A stretch of DNA of 64,000 nucleotides from Ancylobacter amanitiformis. Its GTDB lineage: Bacteria > Pseudomonadota > Alphaproteobacteria > Rhizobiales > Xanthobacteraceae. The notes below the pieces were generated by a model. It saw only the letters and a program-made list of their open reading frames with translations, had not been told where the DNA came from and ran no database searches. The DNA is taken from contig NZ_JAUSVR010000001.1 of the NCBI RefSeq assembly GCF_030814815.1, positions 62,001-126,000 on the forward strand. The letters run 5' to 3'. Positions 56,679-64,000 of this stretch are shown here, piece after piece. The stretch's first letter is position 1. Each line of letters starts with the position of its first letter. The position numbers and the translations under genes are program-made.

Positions 56679-57722
56679 TCACGGGCTCTTCGCCTTGGCG
56701 AGGAACGAGCCGTCGAAGGTCTTGGACAGGTCGATGCTGGCGGGGTCGATGGTCGGATCGGTGGTGGCGATAAGGTTGAGCGCCGCCTTGCGGCTGGCCT
56801 CGTCAATATTGCCATTGGTGGAGAAGGACGGGCGCGAGGCGTTGAACGCCTTGATGTAGAGCGCCTTGTCACCCAGCCAGTATTCCTCCGGCACCGTCGC
56901 CGCCACCTCGTCGGGCGTCGCCTTTTCCAGCCATTTGAGCGTGCGGTAGAAGGCGTTGGTCAGCGCCTGCACGGTCTTCGGGTTGGCCTCGATGAAGCTC
57001 TCCTTGAAATAGAGCACGGCCGCCGGATTCATGCCGCCGAACAGCTTCTCCGTGCCCTCCGTGGTGCGGGTGTCGATCATCACGTTGATCAGCCCGAGGT
57101 CGTCGAGCTTGGAGATGACGGGATCGAGATGCGAAATCGCGTCGATCTCGCCCTTCTGCATCGCCGCCACGCCCGAAGCGCCGCCGCCCACGCCGATGAA
57201 GGAGGCATCGTCCGGCTTCAGCCCGGCCTTGGCGAAGGCATATTGCACCAGAATATGGGTGGAGGAACCCGGCGCGGTCACGCCGATATTCTTGCCCTTG
57301 AGGTCGGCGACCGTCTTGATCTTGTCGGCCTCGGACTTGCGCACCGCCAGCACGATGCCGGGATAGCGGCCGAGATCGATGACGGCGCGGATGTCCTGCT
57401 TCTTCTGCTGCATGCGGATCGTGTGCTCGAAGGCGCCGGTCACGCCATCCACCGAGCCGCCGATCAGCGCCTGCAATGACTTGGCGCCGCCGCCGAAATC
57501 GTTGATCTCGACGTTCAGCCCCTCGTCCTTGAAATAGCCGAGCCGCTCCGCCAGCGTCAGCGGCAGATAATAGAGTAGCGGCTTGCCGCCGACGCCGAGC
57601 GTCAGGTTCGGCTTTTCCACATCGGCCGCCTGCGCCGCGCCGAGCCCAGGGAACGCAATCGCCGGAAACAGCAGGCCCGCGGCCAGCAGCAGGGCCGGGA
57701 TCTTCATTCTGGTCGTCTTCAT
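56679..57722 (-). CDS. ABC transporter substrate-binding protein (NMT1/SsuA-like)
   Basis: Periplasmic binding protein of 347 aa. A signal peptide ends near AAQA (residue 33). The mature protein follows the SsuA/TauA/ThiY fold: LPLTLAERLGYFKDEGLNVEINDFGGG, SLQALIGGSVDGVTGAFEHTIRMQ, ADLKGKNIGVTAPGSSTHILVQYAFAKAGL and KGEIDAISHLDPVISKL. Ligands in this class include sulphonates, nitrate, pyrimidine precursors and aromatic acids, so the ligand cannot be named. It is the last gene of a five-gene minus-strand unit with permease, ATPase, lyase and CoA transferase genes, which suggests an organic acid. Confidence 0.9.
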   Translation of the reverse strand: MKTTRMKIPALLLAAGLLFPAIAFPGLGAAQAADVEKPNLTLGVGGKPLLYYLPLTLAERLGYFKDEGLNVEINDFGGGAKSLQALIGGSVDGVTGAFEHTIRMQQKKQDIRAVIDLGRYPGIVLAVRKSEADKIKTVADLKGKNIGVTAPGSSTHILVQYAFAKAGLKPDDASFIGVGGGASGVAAMQKGEIDAISHLDPVISKLDDLGLINVMIDTRTTEGTEKLFGGMNPAAVLYFKESFIEANPKTVQALTNAFYRTLKWLEKATPDEVAATVPEEYWLGDKALYIKAFNASRPSFSTNGNIDEASRKAALNLIATTDPTIDPASIDLSKTFDGSFLAKAKSP

Positions 57723-57755
57723 GTGGTTTCCTCCCTTTTCTTGTCGGATGGGGTC

Positions 57756-58550
57756 TCAGTTCTGTTCGCTGGCGGCCTGTGGGCGCCACACGAGAAGGCG
57801 CCGCTCGACCCGCGTCACGAACCAGTCGATCACAAGCACGAAGGCGGCGAGAATGAACATGCCGGCGAACACGCCGGTCACGTCGAACACGCCCTCGGCC
57901 TGGTGGATGAGATAGCCGAGGCCCGCCGAGGAGCCGAGATATTCGCCCACCACGGCGCCGACCAGCGCGAAGCCCACCGCCGTGTGCAGCGACGAGAACA
58001 TCCACGACATGGCCGAGGGCCAGTAGACGTTGCGGAACAGCTGGCGCTCGCTCATCCCCATCATCCGCGCATTGGCGAGCACCACCGGGCTCACCTCCTT
58101 CACGCCCTGATAGACGTTGAAGAACACGATGAAGAACACCAGCGTCACGCCCAGCGCCACCTTGGACCAGATGCCGAGCCCCAGCCACAGCATGAAGATC
58201 GGCGCCAGAACCACGCGCGGCAGGGCGTTGAACATCTTCACATAGGGGTCGAACACCGCCGCCACGACAGGTTTGCGGGCGAACCAGAAGCCGATGACCA
58301 CGCCACCGGCCGAGCCGATGACGAAGGCCAGCACGGTCTCCGTCAGGGTGATCCACAGGTGCTTCCAGATGGTGCCGGAAACGAAGAGCTGCACCACGCG
58401 CGACAGCACGTCCCACGGCTTGGAGAAGAAGAATTCAGGCAGCAGATAGTCGCCGCCGATCGGCACCGTCGCGCCGATCTGCCAGATGGCGAGCGCGATC
58501 ACCGCGACGAGGACCTGCAGGAAAAGCAGCTTGGCGGGATGCAGCTTCAT
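57756..58550 (-). CDS. ABC transporter permease (SsuC-like)
   Basis: Inner-membrane permease of 264 aa with six predicted helices (first at LFLQVLVAVIALAIWQIGA). The EAA loop reads VYQGVKEVSPVVLANARMMGMSERQLFRNVYWPSAMSWMFSSLHTAVGFALVGAVVGE, as in SsuC/TauC. Its ATG overlaps the stop of the ATPase gene (ATGA), and the binding-protein gene follows after 33 bases, so the importer is co-expressed. Confidence 0.92.
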   Translation of the reverse strand: MKLHPAKLLFLQVLVAVIALAIWQIGATVPIGGDYLLPEFFFSKPWDVLSRVVQLFVSGTIWKHLWITLTETVLAFVIGSAGGVVIGFWFARKPVVAAVFDPYVKMFNALPRVVLAPIFMLWLGLGIWSKVALGVTLVFFIVFFNVYQGVKEVSPVVLANARMMGMSERQLFRNVYWPSAMSWMFSSLHTAVGFALVGAVVGEYLGSSAGLGYLIHQAEGVFDVTGVFAGMFILAAFVLVIDWFVTRVERRLLVWRPQAASEQN

Positions 58551-59398
58551 CAGGGCATCTCCTCCCCATAGGTTTTGACGACTTCCGCCTTCAGCTGGTT
58601 CCAGATCTCGCGGTGCAGCTGGTGAAAGCGCGGATCGAGCCGGATATCGGCCGTGTCGCGCGGGCGGGCGAGGTCTATCGGGAAATCGCCGATGATGCGC
58701 GCCTCCGGCCCCGCCGACATGATGACGACGCGGTCGGACAGCGCGATCGCCTCTTCGAGGTCATGAGTGACGAACATCACCGCCTTGCGGTCACGCGCCC
58801 ATAGCCGCAGCAGCAGCGTGCCCATGATCTGCCGGGTCTGCGCGTCGAGCGGGCCGAAGGGCTCGTCCATGAGCAGGATCTTCGGGTCGCGCACCAGCAC
58901 CTGCGCGAGCGCCACGCGCTTTCTCTGCCCGCCCGAAAGCTCGTGGGGATAACGATCCGTGAAGCGCGCGAGGCCCACGCGCCCCAGCCATTCGCGCCCC
59001 TGCGCCAGCGCCTCGGCCCGGCGCGTGCCGCCAATCTCCAGCGCGATCGCCACATTGTCGAGTGCCGTCTTCCACGGCATCAGCGCGTCCTGCTGGAACA
59101 GGTAGCCGGCCTTGGCATTGAGCCCGGCCAGCGGCTCGCCGAAGATGGAGACGCGGCCACCCGCCGGCTTCAGCAGGCCCGCCGTGGCATTGAGCAGGGT
59201 GGACTTGCCGCAGCCGGTGGGGCCGACAATGGCCACGAACTCGCCATCCCCGACATGAAGCGAGGTCGGCGCCACCGCCTTGAACACCGGCCGCCCCTTG
59301 ATGGCGAAACTGATGCTGACATCGTCCAGCGCGACGGCGAGCGCGCCGGCGCCTGGCGAGGCCATCGCATCGCCCGGTCGCCGCAGGGCGGTTTCCAT
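58550..59398 (-). CDS. ABC transporter ATP-binding protein (SsuB-like)
   Basis: ATPase of the importer, 282 aa. Motifs are Walker A GPTGCGKST, Q-loop YLFQQDALMPW, signature ELSGGQRKRVALAQ, Walker B ILLMDEPFGPLD and H-loop FVTHDLEEAI. The ATG at 59398 (METALRRP) is preferred because GAGGAGAGG lies about 8 bases upstream; an earlier in-frame ATG at 59425 would overlap the lyase stop by 4 bases. It is coupled at its 3' end to the permease gene. Confidence 0.92.
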   Translation of the reverse strand: METALRRPGDAMASPGAGALAVALDDVSISFAIKGRPVFKAVAPTSLHVGDGEFVAIVGPTGCGKSTLLNATAGLLKPAGGRVSIFGEPLAGLNAKAGYLFQQDALMPWKTALDNVAIALEIGGTRRAEALAQGREWLGRVGLARFTDRYPHELSGGQRKRVALAQVLVRDPKILLMDEPFGPLDAQTRQIMGTLLLRLWARDRKAVMFVTHDLEEAIALSDRVVIMSAGPEARIIGDFPIDLARPRDTADIRLDPRFHQLHREIWNQLKAEVVKTYGEEMP

Positions 59399-59421
59399 GT
59401 CGTTTCCTCTCCTCATGTCGT

Positions 59422-60369
59422 TCACGACGCGGCCCGGAGTCCGGCCGGGGCGGGATGCAGATCCGCGCTGCGGCCGGCCTTCGCGACCTGCCCGGGAATG
59501 TCATGGCCGAGCAGATCCGGCAACCCGCGCGCCAGCGAGACGAGTTTTTCGAGATCGACGCCCGTAGTCACGCCCATCTCGTCCAGCATGTGCACGAGGT
59601 CCTCGGTCGAGATATTGCCGGTCGCGCCCGGCGCGAAGGGGCAGCCGCCAATGCCCCCCAGCGAGGCGTCGAAGCGTTCCGCCCCCTCCCCCAGCGCCGC
59701 CAGCACATTGGCGAGGCCCATGCCGCGCGTGTTGTGGAAATGCAGCGTCAGCGGCACCGCGCCGAAGCGCGCGCGAAAGGCCGCGACGAGACGGGCGACC
59801 TGCCGCGGATTGGCCATGCCGGTCGTGTCGGCCAGAGTGATCGAATCGAGGCCGGCATCGAGATAGGCACCCGCCAGAGCCAGCACCTTGTCCGGCGCCT
59901 GCGCGCCCTCGAAAGGGCAACCGAAGGCGGTGGCGATGGAGCCGTTCAGCGTCGCGCGCGTGCCCCTCGCGGCGCTCGCGATGGCGCGAAATCCCTCCAG
60001 CGACCGCGCCGGGGTCATGCGCATATTGGCGAGGTTGTGCGTCTCGCTCACCGACAGGACGAGGTTGAGCTCGTCCATCCCAGCTTCCAGCGCCGCCTCG
60101 GCCCCGTGCAGATTGGGCACCAGCGCCACATAGGTCACGCCCGGCCGCCGCTTGATGGCGCGCGCCACCTCGGCGGCGTCGGCAAGGTTCGGCACGGCTT
60201 TCGGCGAGACGAAGGACGTCACCTCGATCTTGGCGACGCCGGTCTCCGACAGCGCGTCGATCAGCGCGATCTTGTCAGCGGTCGGCACGAAGCGCGGCTC
60301 GATCTGCAGGCCGTCGCGCGTCACCACTTCCTGGACATAGACGCGCTCAGGGAAAGCCTCGAAGCTCAT
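59422..60369 (-). CDS. HMG-CoA lyase-family acyl-CoA lyase
   Basis: TIM-barrel lyase of the DRE/HMGL family, 315 aa. It starts ERVYVQEVVTRDGLQIEPRF, with VTRDG in place of the classical GPRDG, keeps the metal ligand LHFHNTRGMG and the loop cysteine GGCPFAPGATGN. Family reactions are retro-aldol or Claisen cleavage of branched hydroxyacyl-CoAs (3-hydroxy-3-methylglutaryl-CoA, citramalyl-CoA). The VTRDG variant and linkage to a CoA transferase and an importer suggest a substrate other than leucine-derived HMG-CoA, but that is inference. Its ATG overlaps the CoA-transferase stop. Confidence 0.85.
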   Translation of the reverse strand: MSFEAFPERVYVQEVVTRDGLQIEPRFVPTADKIALIDALSETGVAKIEVTSFVSPKAVPNLADAAEVARAIKRRPGVTYVALVPNLHGAEAALEAGMDELNLVLSVSETHNLANMRMTPARSLEGFRAIASAARGTRATLNGSIATAFGCPFEGAQAPDKVLALAGAYLDAGLDSITLADTTGMANPRQVARLVAAFRARFGAVPLTLHFHNTRGMGLANVLAALGEGAERFDASLGGIGGCPFAPGATGNISTEDLVHMLDEMGVTTGVDLEKLVSLARGLPDLLGHDIPGQVAKAGRSADLHPAPAGLRAAS

Positions 60370-61613
60370 GCCGCATCTCCCCCTGCCGCATCTCCCCGCG
60401 CCACCGCCCCGCTAGCCACCAGCGCGTCGATCTCCTCCGTCCCGTAGCCCAGCCCCGCCAGCACGCTTGCCGTATGTTCGCCGAGCTTCGGCCCGAGCCA
60501 GTTCACCGCTCCCGGCGTCTGCGAAAGCTTGGGCACGATGCCCGGCAGCTTCACCTCCGTCCCATCCGGCAGGGTGGAGGGCAGGATCATGTCGCGGGCG
60601 CGATATTGCGGATCGGCGACGATGTCGGCGACCGAATAGATGCGCCCGTTCGGCACCTCGGCAGCATCGAGCGCCGCTGTGACCTCGTCCAGCGAATGCC
60701 GGCTCGTCCATGCGGTGATGGCACCGTCGATCGCCTCGACATGCGCCACCCGTCCATCATTGGAGGCGAGGCGCGGGTCACGGGCGAGGTCGTCGCGCCC
60801 GATCGCTCCCATCAGCCGCTTGAAAATGCCATCGCCATTGCCGGCGACGATGACATAGGTGCCCTCGCGCGTCGGGTAGGAATTGGAGGGCGCGATGCCC
60901 GGCAGCGAGCCGCCCGAACGGGCGCGCACGAAGTCGAACACGTCATATTCGGGAACGAGGCTCTCCATCATGTTGAACACGCTCTCATAGAGCGAGACGT
61001 CGACCACCTGTCCCGCGCCGCGCCCGGACTTGATGGCGAGGAGTGCCATCAGCGCGCCCATCACCGCGTGCAGCGCCGCCAGCGAATCGCCGATGGAGAT
61101 GCCGGTGCGCGCCGGCGGCCGATCCGGATCGCCCGTGGTGAAACGCATGCCGCCCATCGCCTCGCCCACCGCGCCAAAGCCGGGGCGCTCGCGATAGGGC
61201 CCGTCCTGCCCGAAGCCGGAAATGCGCACCATGACGAGGTTGGGGTTGATCGCCTTCAGCGCCTCCCAGCCCAGCCCCCAGCGCTCCAGCGTGCCGGGGC
61301 GGAAATTCTCGATCAGCACATCGGCGTCGCGCACGAGGCGGCGGACAATCTCCTGGCCTTCGGGCAGGCGCAAATTGACGGCGACGGACTTCTTGTTGCG
61401 CGACTGGAGATACCACCAGAGCGAAGTGCCCTTGTGCAGCTTGCGCCATTTGCGCAGCGGGTCGCCCTCGCCGGGGGATTCGATCTTGATCACCTCGGCG
61501 CCGAACTCGGCCATCAGCCGCGCGGCGAACGGCGCGGCGATCAGGTTGCCGAGCTCGACGACGCGGATTCCGGTCAGCGGGCCATCCGCCCGGCCCGTCG
61601 CGGGGGCTTCCAT
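60366..61613 (-). CDS. CaiB/BaiF-family (type III) CoA transferase
   Basis: Type III CoA transferase of 415 aa moving CoA between carboxylic acids. Family marks include GIRVVELGNLIAAPFAARLMAEFGAEVIKIE, SRNKKSVAVNLR, DVLIENFRPGTLERWGLG, VRISGFGQDGPYRERPGFGAVGEAMGG and the catalytic Asp in ISIGDSLAAL. It is the promoter-proximal gene of the five-gene unit, followed in ATGA overlap by the lyase. Succinyl-CoA or another acyl-CoA is the likely donor; the acceptor acid is probably what the ABC system imports. A palindromic operator candidate lies 54-73 bases upstream. Confidence 0.92.
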   Translation of the reverse strand: MEAPATGRADGPLTGIRVVELGNLIAAPFAARLMAEFGAEVIKIESPGEGDPLRKWRKLHKGTSLWWYLQSRNKKSVAVNLRLPEGQEIVRRLVRDADVLIENFRPGTLERWGLGWEALKAINPNLVMVRISGFGQDGPYRERPGFGAVGEAMGGMRFTTGDPDRPPARTGISIGDSLAALHAVMGALMALLAIKSGRGAGQVVDVSLYESVFNMMESLVPEYDVFDFVRARSGGSLPGIAPSNSYPTREGTYVIVAGNGDGIFKRLMGAIGRDDLARDPRLASNDGRVAHVEAIDGAITAWTSRHSLDEVTAALDAAEVPNGRIYSVADIVADPQYRARDMILPSTLPDGTEVKLPGIVPKLSQTPGAVNWLGPKLGEHTASVLAGLGYGTEEIDALVASGAVARGDAAGGDAA

Positions 61614-61666
61614 CTGTGACGCTCCTCACCCAGTTTTTTTGGTTCTATCGGTCGAAAGCCGCGAAA

Positions 61667-61686
61667 GGTCCAATGGTCTTTGGACC
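61667..61686. promoter_or_regulatory. Inverted-repeat operator candidate upstream of the CoA-transferase operon
   Basis: GGTCCAA (61667-61673) and TTGGACC (61680-61686) form a perfect 7-bp inverted repeat with a 6-base spacer, 54-73 bases before the CoA-transferase start. The shape suits a GntR- or IclR-type dimer. No regulator gene is adjacent in the window. Confidence 0.55.
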
Positions 61687-61898
61687 AAGCGCGCTCGCCA
61701 GCGGTGGATGAGCGATCGGCGCGCGCCTGTCGGATGCCGGCAAAGCCTAGCACCGCCGGGCGAGGGCAGACAACCGCGAGCGGGAGGGGGCCGGAAACCA
61801 TAACCGGCTTGAGCGGCGGCGCGGCCCGGTTACGAGTTGCCTCGTCGGCCAACACCGCTCATCCTTCCGCCCGCCGGGCGACGGGAGAAGCGGGGTTC

Positions 61899-62846
61899 AT
61901 GACGACCGAAGTCACCAGCCGCGCCGTCAGTGCCGTCGCCACGCGCATCCTTGTCCGCCCGGGCATGGCGGATCGCTTTGCTGACTGGCAGGCCCGCTTC
62001 ACGCGCACGGCCTCGCTCGCCCCGGGTTTTCTCAACGTTGAGATCCTCCCTGCCTTTGCCGGCTCCGGCGAATGGCAGATCGTGCAGCGCTTCGTCTCGC
62101 ACGAGACGCTGGAACACTGGCTGGACGATGCCGTCCGCCGGGCGCTGCTGGATGATCTCGCGCCGCTGCGGGCGCCCGAGGACCCCGCGCTGCCGGAGGA
62201 GGTGGCGCCGGATTATCACGCCTTCGCCACTGTGACGGAGGTGATCACCACGCAGGTGGAGCCGGGCCGCGAGGCCGAGTTCTTCGCCTGGAGCGAGAAC
62301 ATGCAGGCCGCGCAGGCGAAGTTCCCCGGCTACATGGGCACGCTGGTGCAGGCGCCGGTTTCCACCGATCTGCCGTGCTGGACCGCGCTGGTGCGCTTCG
62401 CCTCGCCCGCCGAACTCGACGCCTGGCTGGTTTCCGCGGAACGGCGCGACCGGATCGCGGCGGCCGACCCGGCGGTGTCGCACTGGTCGAACCGCCGGCT
62501 GGCAGCCGGTTTTGCCGCCTGGTTCGCACCCGATGCCAGCGGCAATGTGCCGCCCGCCTGGAAGCAGACCGCGCTGGTTCTGCTCGTGCTGTTTCCGGTG
62601 GTGATGCTGGAAATCCGCTTTCTCAGCCCACTTCTGACCGGGCTGCCCATGGCGCTCGCCACCTTTCTCGGCAATGCCATCAGCGTGTGCCTCGTCTCCT
62701 GGCCGCTGGTCGGCCTCGCGCGGGCGGGCATGATGTGGTGGCTGCGCCCCGCGCCCACGCACCGCCGGGCGGTGGAAATCGGCGGCGCCCTCACCCTTGC
62801 CGCGCTCTATGGCGCGGAGATGGGGCTGCTGTCGCTGCTGTTCTGA
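61899..62846 (+). CDS. Antibiotic-biosynthesis-monooxygenase (ABM)-domain protein with C-terminal membrane helices
   Basis: 315-aa protein with two ABM-type ferredoxin-like domains: residues 15-90 (TRILVRPGMADRFADWQARFTRTASLAPGFLNVEIL) and 115-200 (TEVITTQVEPGREAEFFAWSENMQAAQAKFPGYMGTLV). Three hydrophobic helices follow (ALVLLVLFPVVMLEIRFL; LATFLGNAISVCLVSWPLVGLA; LTLAALYGAEMGLLSLLF). COG3224-like proteins share this layout and their function is unknown. The ATG at 61899 follows GGGAGAAGCGGGG. It is divergent from the CoA-transferase operon and shares its 285-base promoter region. Confidence 0.82.
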   Translation: MTTEVTSRAVSAVATRILVRPGMADRFADWQARFTRTASLAPGFLNVEILPAFAGSGEWQIVQRFVSHETLEHWLDDAVRRALLDDLAPLRAPEDPALPEEVAPDYHAFATVTEVITTQVEPGREAEFFAWSENMQAAQAKFPGYMGTLVQAPVSTDLPCWTALVRFASPAELDAWLVSAERRDRIAAADPAVSHWSNRRLAAGFAAWFAPDASGNVPPAWKQTALVLLVLFPVVMLEIRFLSPLLTGLPMALATFLGNAISVCLVSWPLVGLARAGMMWWLRPAPTHRRAVEIGGALTLAALYGAEMGLLSLLF

Positions 62847-62902
62847 GTGCCTGAAGACCCGCCGCGCCTTCACCCGCAACCCCCAACGCACCAGGGAAAG
62901 CC

Positions 62903-63403
62903 ATGACCAGCGAGACACCCGTCACCCGCGACGACGAGACGTTCATGCGGCACGCCATCGCGCTGTCGGAGAAGACCGCGCTGGTCGACAGCGCCGGCGG
63001 CGTGTTCGGCTGCGTCATCGTCCGCGACGGCGAGATCCTCGGCGATGGCGCGAACCGCGTGGTGGCGGAGAACGACCCCACCTGGCACGGCGAGATGGAG
63101 GCCATCCGCAAGGCCTGCAAGAAGGAGGGAAGCTTCAAGCTGACCGGCGCCGTTCTCTACACCAGCGCCGAGCCTTGCCCGATGTGCATGGCGGCCTGCT
63201 ACTGGGCGGGAATCGAACGCGTCTACTACGCCTCGACCAATGCCGACGCACTGGAATATGGCGATTTCGACGACAGCATGATCTATGCCGAACTCAAGAA
63301 GCCGGTCGGCGAACGTTCGATCAAGTGCGAGCAGATCCTGCGGGAGGAAGCCGTCGAGGTGTGGAAGAAATACAAGAACAAGACCGACCGCGTGCCCTAC
63401 TGA
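62903..63403 (+). CDS. Nucleoside/nucleobase deaminase (CDA superfamily, guanine-deaminase-like)
   Basis: Zinc deaminase of 166 aa. The catalytic His-Glu pair lies in TWHGEMEAIRKAC and the zinc cysteines in SAEPCPMCMAACYWAGIERVYYAS, the standard cytidine-deaminase-superfamily signature. The long C-terminal part (YGDFDDSMIYAELKKPVGERSIKCEQ) resembles Bacillus-type guanine deaminase rather than TadA. The gene lies upstream of a nucleobase permease in the same direction, which fits purine salvage or catabolism. Exact base specificity is not proven. Confidence 0.85.
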   Translation: MTSETPVTRDDETFMRHAIALSEKTALVDSAGGVFGCVIVRDGEILGDGANRVVAENDPTWHGEMEAIRKACKKEGSFKLTGAVLYTSAEPCPMCMAACYWAGIERVYYASTNADALEYGDFDDSMIYAELKKPVGERSIKCEQILREEAVEVWKKYKNKTDRVPY

Positions 63404-63420
63404 GACGCGCCGGCGCCGCC

Positions 63421-63453
63421 GCGTTTCCGGCGCAACGCCCTGGCGGAAAACGC
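63421..63453 (+). terminator. Hairpin after the deaminase gene
   Basis: GCGTTTCCG (63421-63429) pairs with CGGAAAACGC (63444-63453, one extra A) 17 bases after the deaminase stop. No U-tract follows. The arms resemble those of the element at 23023-23082. Confidence 0.4.
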
Positions 63454-63656
63454 CGCCGCGCCGCGCCCGCGCGCCCCGTGCCGCCTTGCCCCGCGCACGG
63501 CGAAATACCATAGTCGCCGCGGGGATTCCGGGGGCAGGCTTGCCGTGGCGGCGCCGATGGCGCGCGGCGCATGGCAAAGGCCGGCCGGAGCCCGCCCGCC
63601 CGTTCTCCCGCCCGCTTCTTGCCCGCCTTCTCCCTCCTCAGCCGTTCCGAGCCCCG

Positions 63657-64000
63657 ATGCCGCGCAAGCCATCCAACATCGTCTATTCGGCCCATGAGAA
63701 GCCTCCGCTCGGCACGCTGCTGGCGCTGGGCATCCAGCACGCGACGCTGGCGCTGCTCTTCCTCGTCTATCCGCTGGTCGCGGCGGAGGAGGCCGGGCTG
63801 AGCTTTGCCGATACCCAGGTGCTGATCACCAGCTGCATCATCTTCATGGGCATCGCGACCATCATCGAGTGCTGGCCCAAGGCCGGCGCGGGCATGCTGC
63901 TGGTGCAGATTCCCAACACGCCGCATCTGCCGCTGGCGGTGCAGTCGCTCTCCGCCGGTGGCCTGCCGCTCTATGCCGCGATGAGCCTGGTCGCCTCGGT
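63657..64000 (+). CDS. NCS2-family nucleobase:cation symporter (5' end, partial)
   Basis: The start of a membrane transporter that runs off the right edge; 114 codons are present from the ATG at 63657. The segment YSAHEKPPLGTLLALGIQHATLALLFLVYPLVAAEEAG is typical of uracil/xanthine permeases (NCS2): a short cytoplasmic N-terminus with a DKPP-like EKPP, then the QH of helix 1. Two further hydrophobic segments follow. With the deaminase 253 bases upstream it suggests purine uptake. The substrate is not deducible from the fragment. Confidence 0.85.
   Translation, partial: MPRKPSNIVYSAHEKPPLGTLLALGIQHATLALLFLVYPLVAAEEAGLSFADTQVLITSCIIFMGIATIIECWPKAGAGMLLVQIPNTPHLPLAVQSLSAGGLPLYAAMSLVAS

Overview
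The window is a high-GC chromosomal segment of an alphaproteobacterium of the order Hyphomicrobiales (Rhizobiales). The gene order fits the Xanthobacteraceae (Ancylobacter/Starkeya/Xanthobacter-like): dusB-ntrB-ntrC-ntrY-ntrX, trkA-trkH-D-amino-acid transaminase-hfq-hflX, an ispDF fusion, a pdhA-pdhB-pdhC-lpd-lipA cluster whose E1-beta carries its own lipoyl domain, and beta-1,3/1,6-glucan genes of the Bradyrhizobium ndvB/ndvC type. The genus is an inference; no rRNA or tRNA gene was found to test it. Most of the window is core chromosome with few mobile traces.

Layout. 1-3018: end of a molybdenum hydroxylase operon (Mo subunit, 2Fe-2S subunit, diheme cytochrome c) followed by an unknown exported protein. 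3190-4997: a PHO box and alkaline phosphatase, closed by a strong terminator. 5097-7675: an exported DUF3299-like protein, an ABC ATPase and an FtsX-type permease with a His/Glu-rich loop, resembling the zinc-starvation PA4064-4066/Zrg module. 7901-16322: rlpA, a penicillin-binding protein of the DacC/DacF type, then the tight run tmk-holB-metG-tatD-MBL hydrolase, and mazG. 16363-30533 (minus strand): the hflX/hfq/trk block and the ntr block, with a plus-strand class A beta-lactamase between trkA and ntrX. 30738-32461: ispDF and cinA. 32440-40099 (minus): the pyruvate dehydrogenase complex together with lipoate synthase and a Coq10-type protein. 40342-46155: ftsB, eno, queF, glmS, glmU. 46340-51870: cyclic glucan cluster. 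51955-56453: VOC protein, eutBC, alpha/beta hydrolase. 56679-61613 (minus): a five-gene unit joining an SsuABC-like importer to an HMG-CoA-lyase-like enzyme and a CoA transferase. 61899-64000: an ABM-domain membrane protein, a nucleoside deaminase and the start of an NCS2 nucleobase permease.

How the genes work together. PdhA/B/C and Lpd form the pyruvate dehydrogenase complex, and LipA makes its lipoyl cofactor. NtrBC and NtrYX govern nitrogen status. GlmS and GlmU make UDP-GlcNAc for the wall, which Dac, RlpA and FtsB then act on. Two glucan enzymes (GT2+GH17 and GH17+membrane) with a small exported partner make periplasmic or cyclic beta-glucan. The five-gene minus-strand unit looks like an uptake-activate-cleave pathway for an unidentified branched organic acid, and is the best candidate here for an undescribed function.

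Recurrent signals beyond genes: many 12-18 bp perfect or near-perfect tandem duplications at gene boundaries or in-frame in low-complexity segments, palindromic mosaic repeats in convergent gaps, and several unassigned inverted-repeat operators (upstream of pdhA, ntrY and the CoA-transferase operon).
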